A DNA stretch of 64,000 nucleotides from DASTCZ01 sp963704455 (GTDB lineage Bacteria > Acidobacteriota > Terriglobia > Acidiferrales > UBA7541). A program made the position numbers and the translations under genes. Positions 1 through 8,097 of this stretch are shown here, piece by piece. The stretch spans positions 1,178,001 through 1,242,000 of the forward strand of contig OY969905.1 in NCBI GenBank assembly GCA_963704455.1, read 5' to 3'. How positions within the stretch are numbered: position 1 is the first letter of the stretch; each line of letters begins with the position of its first letter. Below the pieces are notes generated by a model. It saw only the letters and a list, made by a program, of their open reading frames with translations. It ran no database searches and was not told where the DNA came from.

Positions 1-175
1 CTGTATCAATCGAACGCACGCGCGCGTGCGCGTAGGGTGAGCGCACAAATGCAGCATGCAGCATCCCGGGAAGCGCGAGGTCGTCCACGTAATGCGCCAG
101 GCCCTGAATCAAGCGCGGGTCTTCTTTGCGCTTGATCGGCATGCCGACGAATTTTTTGACTGGTGCCGTTGCCAT
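1..175 (-). CDS. Molybdopterin-binding subunit of xanthine dehydrogenase/CO dehydrogenase family (CoxL-like), N-terminal fragment
   Basis: Only the first 58 codons are present; the gene runs off the left edge. The start ATG (complement of 173-175) follows a strong AAGGGGGAG Shine-Dalgarno sequence at about 178-187. The peptide begins MATAPVKKFVG, then has IKRKEDPRLIQG and VRSPYAHARVRSID, typical of the N-terminus of the large Mo-cofactor subunit (aldehyde oxidase a/b hammerhead domain). It lies about 40 bp behind the 2Fe-2S subunit, so the two should be co-transcribed and form a heteromeric hydroxylase. The substrate (CO, aldehyde, xanthine or N-heterocycle) cannot be told because the active-site loop lies outside the window. 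Confidence 0.9.
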   Translation of the reverse strand, partial: MATAPVKKFVGMPIKRKEDPRLIQGLAHYVDDLALPGMLHAAFVRSPYAHARVRSIDT

Positions 176-215
176 CGCTCCCCCTTTGAACTCTTTTCGC
201 TTCCTGCGCCGCGCT

Positions 216-737
216 TCAGCGCTTGCGGCCGCGCATTTTCTTCGAGGCGTATTGCACAGACTGCACGATATGCTGGTAACCCGTGCATCGGCACAGGTTG
301 CCGGAAATTGACTGGCGGATTTCCGCCTCGCTGGGATCGGAATTCGTACGCAGCAAATCCACCGAACTCAAAATCATTCCCGGAGTGCAGTAGCCGCACT
401 GCAAGCCGTGGCATTCCCAAAAACCCTCTTGCACTGGATGGAGGCCTCCGCCACCGTGAGCCGCGCCGTTCCCATTGCCGTTTCCCTTCCACGTTGCGGC
501 GAGACCTTCGATAGTTGTAATTTCGCTGCCACTGGCCTGCACAGCCAAAATGGTGCACGATTTCACGGCCTTGCCGTCCAGCAGCACGGTGCATGCGCCG
601 CACAATGATGTCTCGCAGCCGATGTGCGTACCGGTTAGGCCGACAGTGTCGCGCAAATAATGGACGAGCAATAGCCGCGGCTCGACCCTGCTCTGATATG
701 ACTTGCCGTTGATTTGGAGTTGAATGTCGACGGCCAT
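216..737 (-). CDS. 2Fe-2S iron-sulfur subunit of molybdenum hydroxylase (CoxS-like)
   Basis: A 173-residue electron-transfer subunit of the xanthine dehydrogenase/CO dehydrogenase family. The plant-type ferredoxin domain has C41, C46, C49 and C61 (CETSLCGAC...C). The C-terminal helical domain has C114, C117, C149 and C151 (QCGYCTPG...CRCTGY), giving two 2Fe-2S clusters. The segment at residues 85-98 between the domains is a glycine/asparagine-rich insertion, where relatives usually have a short linker before LHPVQE. Start ATG at 737. The CoxL-like gene follows after about 40 bp. No FAD subunit (CoxM) is seen upstream, so it must lie beyond the left edge or be absent. Confidence 0.95.
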   Translation of the reverse strand: MAVDIQLQINGKSYQSRVEPRLLLVHYLRDTVGLTGTHIGCETSLCGACTVLLDGKAVKSCTILAVQASGSEITTIEGLAATWKGNGNGNGAAHGGGGLHPVQEGFWECHGLQCGYCTPGMILSSVDLLRTNSDPSEAEIRQSISGNLCRCTGYQHIVQSVQYASKKMRGRKR

Positions 738-847
738 AGAACCCTCATTTCTCGGCGCTGGGATGATGCAGCGGACAGCAATTGAGGAGCGAAACGTTAC
801 TCCCTGAAGGATGAAAATTCAAGCTGAGGCGGTAAAACGCACAGAAT

Positions 848-1516
848 CTAGTTGCTTAAGCGGCGAACCCAAATGCGGCTCGTTGCGGGCGCACCTAGAT
901 GAATCCGGTGGCCGCCAGAACTGAGCACCATGGTCTGATCATATTCGCGGCGGGAAACGCGCAGGCGCGTGCCGGGCTTGAGTTTCAATCCGGCGAGAAA
1001 AAGTAGGAACTTGGGATCGCGCTCGTAAACGCAAAGGATTTCGGCGGTCTGCCCGGCATCGATCTCGCTCAATTGCACGGCTCCTTTGCGGCGCAGCTTG
1101 GCGAGGCCGCCGAGCAGCGGCACGCCGTGCGGGCAAGCGCCTTCCGGGCCAAAGCGCGCGAGGAGCAGCGCCTCCACTTCCGGAGAAATTCCGTGCTCGA
1201 GTTTTTCGGCTTCCTCGTGAGCCTTCACCCAATCGAGTCCGATGACTTCGGTGAGAAGTTTTTCGGCAAGCTGATGGCGGAGCGCGAGGTGCTGCGCGAC
1301 CCCGCGTCCCTTGGAAGTAAGATGGATGCGGCCTTCACGGCCGACGCGCAAATAATTGTCGCGCGTCATGCGCTTCAGCGCTGCCGTTACTGCGGGCGGC
1401 GTAACGCCCAATTGCTCCGCGACGCGCGCACTGATGGGCTCCTCTTCGTCTTCAAGCATCTCCCAAATTGCCTTCAGATAATCTTCCTGGGAGACGCTGG
1501 TCTTTTCGCGACGCAA
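848..1516 (-). CDS. DtxR/MntR-family metal-dependent transcriptional regulator with FeoA-like C-terminal domain
   Basis: A 222-residue protein. The N-terminal winged helix (about 1-70: SVSQEDYLKAIWEML, then an HTH with VTPPAVTAALKRM) is followed by the metal-binding dimerisation domain (about 70-140, with HQLAEKLL, KAHEEAEKLEHGISPEVE and CPHG) and an SH3/FeoA-like domain to the C-terminus. The family senses Fe(II) or Mn(II) and represses uptake or activates efflux genes. The start is a TTG (complement of 1514-1516) preceded by a perfect AGGAGG (complement of 1521-1526), which overlaps the stop of the upstream phosphatase gene. The 9-bp gap makes it the last gene of the run starting at the MocR regulator. 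Which metal it senses is unknown. Confidence 0.92.
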   Translation of the reverse strand: MRREKTSVSQEDYLKAIWEMLEDEEEPISARVAEQLGVTPPAVTAALKRMTRDNYLRVGREGRIHLTSKGRGVAQHLALRHQLAEKLLTEVIGLDWVKAHEEAEKLEHGISPEVEALLLARFGPEGACPHGVPLLGGLAKLRRKGAVQLSEIDAGQTAEILCVYERDPKFLLFLAGLKLKPGTRLRVSRREYDQTMVLSSGGHRIHLGAPATSRIWVRRLSN

Positions 1517-1525
1517 AAAACCTCC

Positions 1526-1978
1526 TCAGACCTCCGAAGCGCTAGTTGCAAAAGTGGACGCCCGATGCGCCCTTAAGCGCGCGGCGAATTCCGCCAGGCG
1601 CGCTTCAATATCGTCGCACGTATCGCGGTAAGAACTCATCTCCGCGCCGAACGGGTCGGGCACGGGCCAGTCTTCTACCTTGCCGACCCCGGCCGAAAAC
1701 GCACGATCCGCGGGGCCACCCGTCATGTTGATGATGATATCCGCATTCTGCTGCGCCGCGCGCGTGAGCGGCTTTGAGTTTAAGCCATCCGCTCCGATGC
1801 CGCGCTCTTCGAGCACGCGGGTCGTCAGCGGCGCGACAAATCCCAGCGCGATCGTGCCCGCACTTGATGACACGATGATGTCTTCCGCACATTGGCGCGC
1901 GATAGCCTCCGCCATCGGGCTGCGGCATGAATTGCCGAGGCAAACAAAAAGCACGCGGTATCGTTTCGTAGGGTTCAC
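1526..1978 (-). CDS. Low-molecular-weight protein tyrosine phosphatase / thioredoxin-type arsenate reductase family protein
   Basis: A 150-residue protein with the LMW-PTP signature CLGNSCRS at residues 13-20 (C-x5-R, nucleophile C13, phosphate loop R19) and the general acid in VPDPFG. The fold is shared by bacterial tyrosine phosphatases and ArsC arsenate reductases. The resolving cysteines typical of true ArsC are not evident, so phosphatase or arsenate reductase remains open. The start is GTG (complement of 1976-1978), one base after the pdxT stop, which suggests translational coupling. Its place between pdxT and a metal regulator does not define a substrate. Confidence 0.85.
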   Translation of the reverse strand: MNPTKRYRVLFVCLGNSCRSPMAEAIARQCAEDIIVSSSAGTIALGFVAPLTTRVLEERGIGADGLNSKPLTRAAQQNADIIINMTGGPADRAFSAGVGKVEDWPVPDPFGAEMSSYRDTCDDIEARLAEFAARLRAHRASTFATSASEV

Positions 1979-1979
1979 G

Positions 1980-2579
1980 TTACTTGCGCTCGCGGGCGAG
2001 CTTCAGGAGATATTCGTGGACGGTGAGGTCGGAAGTCAACTCCGGATGAAAAGTTGCGATGATCATGTTTCCCTGGCGAACCAGCACCGGTTTCCCTTCC
2101 GATTTCGCCAGGACCTCCACCTTGGCGCCCGTCCTCTCAATGACAGGCGCGCGTATGAAAACCATTTCGAGCGGATGGCCGTTCAACCTTGACGGGCCTT
2201 TGCGGACTTCGCTTGCCAACTGGCGGCCGTATGCATTGCGCGCCACAACGATGTCCGCCAGCCCCAACGATTTCTGCGGCGGGTTGTGGACTTCGCGCGC
2301 CATTAGGATTGCGCCTGCGCATGTGGCGAGAATCGGGCCGCCGTTCTTCGCGAAATCCGTAATCGTTTCATCGAGGCCTTCTTCGCAAAGAAATTGAAGT
2401 TGCGTGGTGCTTTCGCCGCCGGGGAGAACGAGGGCGTCAACGCCTTCCATGTCCGCAACGGTGCGCACAAAAATTACTTCAGCGCCTGCGCGCCGAAGCG
2501 CGGCGGCGTGCGCTTCGTAATCTCCTTGGACGGCGAGTACGCCGACCTTTACCGAAGGCGTCACCTGCGGACTGCTCAT
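1980..2579 (-). CDS. pdxT: Pyridoxal 5'-phosphate synthase glutaminase subunit PdxT
   Basis: The 199-residue class I glutamine amidotransferase subunit of the DXP-independent PLP synthase. It hydrolyses glutamine and channels ammonia to PdxS. Visible are VLAVQGDYEAH at the N-terminus, the LPGGEST oxyanion-side motif near residue 52, the nucleophile C87 in ATCAGA, and the His/Glu pair in TFHPEL near the C-terminus. Length is normal for the family. It lies 43 bp downstream of pdxS in the same operon. Confidence 0.97.
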   Translation of the reverse strand: MSSPQVTPSVKVGVLAVQGDYEAHAAALRRAGAEVIFVRTVADMEGVDALVLPGGESTTQLQFLCEEGLDETITDFAKNGGPILATCAGAILMAREVHNPPQKSLGLADIVVARNAYGRQLASEVRKGPSRLNGHPLEMVFIRAPVIERTGAKVEVLAKSEGKPVLVRQGNMIIATFHPELTSDLTVHEYLLKLARERK

Positions 2580-2622
2580 ATTCCGGCCCTACCGAGGATT
2601 ATTTGTTGGACGTTGCGCTAAA

Positions 2623-3561
2623 TTACCAACCGCGCGTTTGAAGCAAATCTTTTTCTTCAAGCTGGCGGATATCAAGACCCTTCATCGCCTCGCCGAGTTC
2701 TTCACTCGCCTCGAGAACTGCCTTCGGATCATTGAAATGTGTCGCGGCCTTCACGATGGCTTTCGCGCGGCGCTCCGGATCCGACGATTTGAAAATGCCC
2801 GAGCCGACAAAGATGGCTTCCGCGCCAAGTTGGCGCACCAGCGCAGCATCCGTGGGCGTTGCGATGCCGCCCGCCGAAAAATTCGGCACAGGAAGCTTGC
2901 CCGACTGCGCAATCTGCCGCACGAGTTCCAATGGCGCGCCCAGTTCCTTTGAAGCGTGGACAAGTTCATCGCCGCGAAGCGTCGTTAGGCGGCGAATTTC
3001 GCTGGTGATTGCGCGCATGTGTCGCACGGCCTCAACAATATTTCCTGAGCCCGCCTCGCCCTTGGTGCGGATCATCGCCGCGCCTTCGGCGATGCGCCGC
3101 AGCGCTTCGCCCAGATTGCGGGCGCCGCAAACGAACGGCACGCGAAAGTCGTGTTTCCATACGTGGTTCTCTTCGTCAGCGGGTGTGAGGACTTCGCTCT
3201 CGTCAATGAAATCTACTTCGAGCGCTTCAAGACATTGCGCTTCAGCAAAGTGGCCGATGCGCACTTTCGCCATCACCGGGATGCTCACCTCGCCCATGAT
3301 GTCGCGAATAATTTTCGTTGAGGCCATTCGCGCCACGCCGCCTTCTTTGCGGATGTCCGAGGGCACGCGTTCGAGCGCCATCACGGCGCACGCGCCTGCC
3401 TCCTCGGCGATGCGCGCCTGCGCAACGTTCGTCACGTCCATGATGACGCCGCCTTTGAGCATTTCCGCGAGGCCGACCTTTACGCGCCACAAATCCGCGA
3501 GGCTTTGCCCGTTGGCCTTCACTTTTTCTCTACCATTGCTCTTGCCGTCTACTTTTGCCAT
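2623..3561 (-). CDS. pdxS: Pyridoxal 5'-phosphate synthase lyase subunit PdxS
   Basis: The 312-residue (beta/alpha)8 synthase subunit that makes PLP from ribose 5-phosphate, glyceraldehyde 3-phosphate and ammonia supplied by PdxT. Hallmarks are KGGVIMDV near residue 37, MAKVRIGHFAEAQ, the DFIDESEVLTPAD segment, AEGAAMIRTKGEAG and the phosphate-binding GGIATPTDAAL / FVGSGIFKS loops. There is a roughly 20-residue Lys/Gly/Asn-rich N-terminal extension before SLADLWRVK. A GGGAGAGG ribosome site precedes the ATG. Upstream (42 bp) lies a thioesterase and further up a MocR-type regulator, the regulator class that controls pdxST in several bacteria. Confidence 0.97.
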   Translation of the reverse strand: MAKVDGKSNGREKVKANGQSLADLWRVKVGLAEMLKGGVIMDVTNVAQARIAEEAGACAVMALERVPSDIRKEGGVARMASTKIIRDIMGEVSIPVMAKVRIGHFAEAQCLEALEVDFIDESEVLTPADEENHVWKHDFRVPFVCGARNLGEALRRIAEGAAMIRTKGEAGSGNIVEAVRHMRAITSEIRRLTTLRGDELVHASKELGAPLELVRQIAQSGKLPVPNFSAGGIATPTDAALVRQLGAEAIFVGSGIFKSSDPERRAKAIVKAATHFNDPKAVLEASEELGEAMKGLDIRQLEEKDLLQTRGW

Positions 3562-3603
3562 GTGCCTCTCCCTTGCGTGAATTCCGAATCCCCTGCCCGG
3601 CGC

Positions 3604-4041
3604 CTACTTCGCGTATTTCGCCGGATTAATAATTACGAACCGTCCGCGTCCGCGCGCGAGCACGCGCCCCGAATTGTCGCGAATCTCACCGTGATGAAAC
3701 AACTGCCGCCCTTCGCGGCCAGTTTGATACGACTCAACGACGATTTCTTGATCCACGTAAATCGGTTTCAGGAATTCGACATTCATTTCCGCGGTAACCG
3801 CGCGAACGTCGCTCAGCCGGCAAACTTTTCCCATCGCCTCATCCAGCAGCAGGGCAACGATTCCGCCGTGCACCACTCCAAAGCTGCCCTGATAGTCGCC
3901 GCCAATCTTGAACCGGCCAGTCACGTGCCCCGTTTCAGTGTTCGCATCAAACGTCAGCTTCATTCCATGTGGATTCGCTCCGCCGCATCCGAAGCAGGCG
4001 TTTTCAGGCCGGGGCGGAAACTGACGCACCGTTGCGCTCAT
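3604..4041 (-). CDS. PaaI/YigI-type hotdog-fold thioesterase
   Basis: A 145-residue single hotdog domain. It starts with a short zinc-ribbon-like stretch (CFGCGGANPHGM, about residues 17-28), then the hotdog core with GSFGVVHGGIVALLLDEAMG, whose HGG and acidic residue belong to the PaaI-type catalytic loop. This suggests hydrolysis of an acyl-CoA thioester of unknown chain. Its ATG overlaps the stop of the MocR gene (ATGA), so the two are translationally coupled. A CoA ligase lies just upstream of the MocR gene, which would fit acyl- or aryl-CoA metabolism. Confidence 0.85.
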   Translation of the reverse strand: MSATVRQFPPRPENACFGCGGANPHGMKLTFDANTETGHVTGRFKIGGDYQGSFGVVHGGIVALLLDEAMGKVCRLSDVRAVTAEMNVEFLKPIYVDQEIVVESYQTGREGRQLFHHGEIRDNSGRVLARGRGRFVIINPAKYAK

Positions 4042-5579
4042 ACCAGCGCCAGCCGTGTAGTTTCTTCACGTCGGGCGCCGCGCTGACGCTTGCGCATTTC
4101 CTGCCGCAGGAGGTCCGCGAACAGCGCCACGCCGCGCGTAATTTTCTTTTCATCCAAACTTGTAAAACTCAGCCGCAGCGTGTTCGGCTGCGGATTCTGC
4201 TGGAAGAAATATCGCCCCGGCGCGAAAAGCACTCCGCGCTCGCGCAAATGGATCAGCAATTCGCTCGCGTCGAATCCGGGAGGCAGTTCGACCCACACGC
4301 ACATTCCGCCGCTCGGCTCCGTCCAGCGCGTCCCTTGAGGCATATACCGCTCGAGCGCCGCAGTCATCACTGCCAATCGTTTTGCGTAAACCTTGCGCAT
4401 CTTTGCTATATGCCGCGCAAGGTTTCCGCGCTTGATAAATTCCGCGAGTATCGCCTGCGCAAGTTGGTCGGTGTGCAAATCGGTGGTTTGCTTCACCAGA
4501 CGCAGACGTTCGATCACGCTCGAGGGCGCGATGCACCAGCCAACGCGCAATCCCGGGAACGCCACCTTGGAAAAACTGTCAATTTGAATTACGAGATTTG
4601 TTTTGTCGAGCTGCTTCAGCGGAGGCACGATCGCGGCCGATCCGTGAAGCCGCGCGTAAATGTGGTCTTCCACAATGGGCACCTGATGCCGCCCGGCGAT
4701 CTCCAGAAGTTTGCGCCGCGAAGCGAGCGGCATTGTCGTGCCTGTCGGATTATGGAAGTCCGGCGTGAGCACCATCAGTTTCACGCGATTGGAGAGCAGT
4801 GTAGCTTCGAGCGCGACGAGGTCCACGCCCTGCGGCGAATCCAGGCTCGCTCCCGTTTGCACGGGCACTCCCAGGCAGCGCACCCTCGCCGACGAAAAGA
4901 TCGCAATCGCTCCGGGATAAGTCGGGTTCTCCAGCAACACGGCATCGCCCGGGCGCAAAAACGCCTTGCAAATTAAATCCAGCGCCTGCTGGCAGCCGCC
5001 GGTAATCAGAAGATTTTCGTCCTTAAGCGTGAGACCCTCGGCGCGCAGCATCTCGATCAGCGCGCGCTTCAACGACGGGTAGCCGTCCGACGGTCCGAAT
5101 TGCAAAAGTTCCGCGCCTTCCCGGCGCATCACCGTCTGGCAACATTGCGAAAGTTCTGAAATCGGGAAAAAGGTTTCGTCGGGACGCGCCGTCACAAACG
5201 AAATGCTGTCCGCCATCGCAGGCTGTAACAAACGGCTGAGAGTCTCTTCGCCGCGTTCGTCGGCGAATAGCGACTCCCAGCGTACACTGCCGTTTCCATT
5301 GAGCGTCGGTGGCGCGGGCGTAATCGCCGAGCCGTTTGTCGCGCCGCAAATAAACGTCCCGCGTCCTACGTGCCCGCGAATCAATCCATCGGCTTCCAAT
5401 TCCGCGTATGCGTTCGCGACTGTTGTGCGGTGAACGCCCAGTTGCATCGCCAGTTCGCGCGTTGCCGGGATTCGGTCACCGGGACGCAAATCCCCGCCAT
5501 GCACCAGCGCGCGAAGCTGATCGCGGAGCTGCACATACAGCGGGATATGGCTTTCGAGCTGTAATTGGAGTGGAAGCAT
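4038..5579 (-). CDS. MocR/PdxR-type regulator: GntR winged helix fused to fold-type I aminotransferase
   Basis: A 513-residue fusion typical of MocR regulators. The GntR winged helix-turn-helix occupies about residues 10-75 (IPLYVQLRDQLRALV, then RELAMQLGVHRTTVANAYAELEADG). The aminotransferase-like domain spans about 130-490, with the PLP lysine near residue 338 in DSFSKVAFPGLRVGW. In this class the domain senses PLP or a substrate adduct rather than catalysing transamination. The run downstream contains pdxS and pdxT, so a PdxR-like role is the simplest inference. The leader holds a perfect inverted repeat that could be its own operator. Confidence 0.9.
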   Translation of the reverse strand: MLPLQLQLESHIPLYVQLRDQLRALVHGGDLRPGDRIPATRELAMQLGVHRTTVANAYAELEADGLIRGHVGRGTFICGATNGSAITPAPPTLNGNGSVRWESLFADERGEETLSRLLQPAMADSISFVTARPDETFFPISELSQCCQTVMRREGAELLQFGPSDGYPSLKRALIEMLRAEGLTLKDENLLITGGCQQALDLICKAFLRPGDAVLLENPTYPGAIAIFSSARVRCLGVPVQTGASLDSPQGVDLVALEATLLSNRVKLMVLTPDFHNPTGTTMPLASRRKLLEIAGRHQVPIVEDHIYARLHGSAAIVPPLKQLDKTNLVIQIDSFSKVAFPGLRVGWCIAPSSVIERLRLVKQTTDLHTDQLAQAILAEFIKRGNLARHIAKMRKVYAKRLAVMTAALERYMPQGTRWTEPSGGMCVWVELPPGFDASELLIHLRERGVLFAPGRYFFQQNPQPNTLRLSFTSLDEKKITRGVALFADLLRQEMRKRQRGARREETTRLALV

Positions 5580-5633
5580 TGGCTCTTTATACTAGGCCAA
5601 TCTACACCCTAATTATGGGTTGTAAAGAGCCAA
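5579..5633 (-). promoter_or_regulatory. Candidate MocR autoregulatory operator/promoter
   Basis: A perfect 11-bp inverted repeat, TTGGCTCTTTA (5579-5589) and TAAAGAGCCAA (5623-5633), flanks a 33-bp spacer and abuts the MocR start codon. Read on the minus strand, the TTGGC half-site recurs as TTGGCC starting at 5600, 33 bp (about three helical turns) after the first. The spacer also contains an ACCC...GGGT imperfect palindrome (5606-5620). Repeated half-sites a few turns apart suit dimeric MocR proteins. Function is inferred only. Confidence 0.55.
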
Positions 5634-5657
5634 TTTGTCTATTCGGTGGAAAACTTT

Positions 5658-7241
5658 TTAGGAGGTCCCGCGCAACCGGAATCGCTGGATCTTCCCCGTC
5701 GCGGTCTTCGGGAGGGCGTCGAGGAATTTTACTTCCGATGGACACTTGTATCCGGGCAGGCGGCTGCGCACGAATTCACGCAATTCCTCGCCAAGCGCGG
5801 GCGTAGGCGCAACATCCTGCGGCAGAATCACGAACGCAAGCGGGCGCGTTAGTCCCGCCGCGTCAATCACTCCCACAACCGCCGCTTCCACGACAGAGGG
5901 ATGGCCGAGCAACGCGTTCTCGACTTCGGTGGGGGCAACCCACATACCGGAAACTTTCATCATGTCGTCGGCGCGCCCGCAGTAGTGATAGTAGCCGTCC
6001 GGGTCGCGATAAAACTTATCGCCGGTAACCACCCATTCGCCCAGCTTGGTCCGGGCGGTCAGCTCAGGGATTCCCCAGTAGCCGGAAAACGCGCTGCCAC
6101 CCTTCACCCACAGATTCCCGATCTCGCCTTCTGCGACCGGCCATCCTGCATCATCAATGATCTTTGCGTCATAGCCCGGCACCGGCTCTCCGCAGCTTCC
6201 CGCGCGTACGCGGCCGCGCCGCGCGGAAAGAAACATGTGCAGCATTTCTGTCGAGCCGATGCCGTCCAGAATTTCGAGACCGAAGCGCGTCTTGAACCGC
6301 TCAAAGATTTCCGGAGGCAGCCGTTCGCCCGCCGAAACCGCCAGCCGCACCGAGGAAAAATCCGTGGCGAGGCCGCGATCCACCTCGCGCAGCAGCGCGG
6401 CATAAAAAGTAGGCACCGCGAAGAAAAGCGTTGGCCGGTGCTTGGCTAGCAGCTCCGCTGTGCGCTCGGGCCGCGGTCGCTCCGGATCGAGCACGCAGGA
6501 CCCGCCCACCGAAAGCGAGAAGTACATTCCGTTCCCCAATCCATATGCAAAGAAAAGTTTTGAGACGGAGTAGGCGCGATCTTCTGCCGTGATTCCGAGA
6601 ACGCCTTGCGCGAACCCGCGCGAGGTGACCAGCATGTCTTTGTGCAAATGCACTGCGCCCTTCGGAATGCCGCCACTACCCGAGGTGTAAAGAAAGAACG
6701 CCGGATCCGTTGCGCGCGTTGTCCGCACGGCAACTATTTCCACGCCCTCGCCAATCCATTCGCGCCAGCGCTTCATCTTTGCATGGCCAGTGAAGCCATC
6801 GCCGACAACCACAATGGCTTCCGCAGGAAACCCGGCGGCCGCCGGAAGGAACGCCGCAACCGCGCCTTCGTGGACAATCGCTAGCCGCGCGCCGGAATCG
6901 CGCAGATAGTGCGCGTAGTCTGCCTCGCGCGTCATGGGATTCACGGGCACTGCAACCGCGCCAATCTTCGCCGCGCCGAAAAATGCCGCCATAAATTCGG
7001 CGGAATCAGGAAGAACAATCAAGACGCGCTCGCCCCACGCAATTCCCTCTCGCGTAAGCGAGGATGAAACGCGATTCGCCAGCGCCGCAAGCTCCCCATA
7101 AGTTATCGGCGCGGGTTCGCCCACAATTGCAACGCGATTCGGAAACTCGGCGGCGCGGCGGTCGAGAAAATATTCGGAAATATTAAATTGGTCGGGGATT
7201 TGGGATGATGTGGACGAGCCCGCGCCTGCCTGCGGTGGCAT
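5658..7241 (-). CDS. AMP-forming acyl-CoA synthetase, benzoate-CoA ligase family
   Basis: A 527-residue adenylate-forming enzyme that would activate a carboxylic acid with ATP and CoA. It has the P-loop-like motif YTSGSGGIPKG, the segment YSVSKLFFAYGLGN characteristic of benzoate-CoA ligases, the adenine motif DGIGSTEMLHMF, VTGDKFYRD and the C-terminal lysine motif PKTATGKIQRFRLR. The usual Thr of SGSTG is Gly here. Relationship to aryl-CoA ligases is clear; the actual substrate is not. It is followed on the same strand by the MocR gene, but the operator-like repeat lies between them. Confidence 0.88.
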   Translation of the reverse strand: MPPQAGAGSSTSSQIPDQFNISEYFLDRRAAEFPNRVAIVGEPAPITYGELAALANRVSSSLTREGIAWGERVLIVLPDSAEFMAAFFGAAKIGAVAVPVNPMTREADYAHYLRDSGARLAIVHEGAVAAFLPAAAGFPAEAIVVVGDGFTGHAKMKRWREWIGEGVEIVAVRTTRATDPAFFLYTSGSGGIPKGAVHLHKDMLVTSRGFAQGVLGITAEDRAYSVSKLFFAYGLGNGMYFSLSVGGSCVLDPERPRPERTAELLAKHRPTLFFAVPTFYAALLREVDRGLATDFSSVRLAVSAGERLPPEIFERFKTRFGLEILDGIGSTEMLHMFLSARRGRVRAGSCGEPVPGYDAKIIDDAGWPVAEGEIGNLWVKGGSAFSGYWGIPELTARTKLGEWVVTGDKFYRDPDGYYHYCGRADDMMKVSGMWVAPTEVENALLGHPSVVEAAVVGVIDAAGLTRPLAFVILPQDVAPTPALGEELREFVRSRLPGYKCPSEVKFLDALPKTATGKIQRFRLRGTS

Positions 7242-7293
7242 GCGGGCATTCTACGCTGCAAGCGCCCGCGGCCAAAGCCAGGTGTGCGCTAGA

Positions 7294-7854
7294 TTACTTC
7301 GCGGATTGAGATTGTCCCAGCTTTCGCAAGCGTTCCTGCAGCTTGCGCCGCATGGGCGCGGGAGTGTTCGGGTTAAACGCGACCAGATACCACAGTGGCT
7401 GGCTCTTGTCCTTCGATAGCCAGGTAAGCGTCGCCGGATCGGCATTCGGATGCCGCGCGACGTTTTCACGAATCGCGGCGTATGGATGCTTTGCCAAACG
7501 GCTCAACGTCTTCGCTGAAACGCGTGGGTGCTCGCTGATTAATCGCAGCAAATAGTAATCGCGCTCAGGAGCCTCTCGCGCGAGCTTTTCAAGCGATTCA
7601 GATCTCGCCTCCGAGCTCAGCACCAGACCGACTTTTTCGTCCCAATCCTCATTGATGGAATCCAACTCCTGCGTCCGCGCATGGATTAATTGTTCGATCG
7701 AGCGCCGTTCCTGCTCAAACCGCGGCCGAGACACGCTGCTATTTTCAATGGAATCGAGCACGCGCAACAGGTGCTGCCGTTCGCCGAACACAATTTGCGT
7801 CGTCCGGTCAGTATGGTGCTTATCGGAATGCTGAACCAAATCAGAGCGTCTCAT
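7294..7854 (-). CDS. LRV/HEAT-like repeat protein of unknown function
   Basis: A 186-residue protein. The N-terminal half (about 1-90) is charged and probably helical or coiled-coil (ERRSIEQLIHARTQEL). The C-terminal half has two to three helical repeats of the leucine-rich-variant/HEAT kind: LLRLISEHPRVSAKTLSRLAKH, then IRENVARHPNADPATLTWLSK, then a degenerate copy WYLVAFNPNTPAPMRRKLQ. Such repeats usually bind proteins. No signal peptide or catalytic motif is visible. The ATG has a good AGGGGAAG ribosome site. No function is assigned. Confidence 0.7.
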   Translation of the reverse strand: MRRSDLVQHSDKHHTDRTTQIVFGERQHLLRVLDSIENSSVSRPRFEQERRSIEQLIHARTQELDSINEDWDEKVGLVLSSEARSESLEKLAREAPERDYYLLRLISEHPRVSAKTLSRLAKHPYAAIRENVARHPNADPATLTWLSKDKSQPLWYLVAFNPNTPAPMRRKLQERLRKLGQSQSAK

Positions 7855-8097
7855 CTTCCCCTCGCTAAGACGGAAGCACTCGACCGCGACGCCGAATGCG
7901 GATTTCCATTATCAAGCTGCCAATCGAGGGCGTCCACAACCCTGCGTCGTGCGGGTTCCTCTGCTGCAATACCGAAATGGGACTCGCCAGTACCGGGACT
8001 AGCTGAGGCGCTGGGGGATCAAATAGACGCCACTTGCCGCTCAAAGGAGTGAAGCGTAGTTTGTAAAGGGCTTCATTCACCTCGCCCGGGAGACGCC

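Noticed and set aside
15..30. 16-bp CG-alternating palindrome CGCACGCGCGCGTGCG
   Set aside because: It lies inside the coxL coding sequence and is explained by Arg/Ala/His codons in GC-rich DNA.
7865..8080. Small minus-strand frame between the LRV-like and coiled-coil genes
   Set aside because: No ribosome site, no motif, composition not distinct from non-coding sequence.
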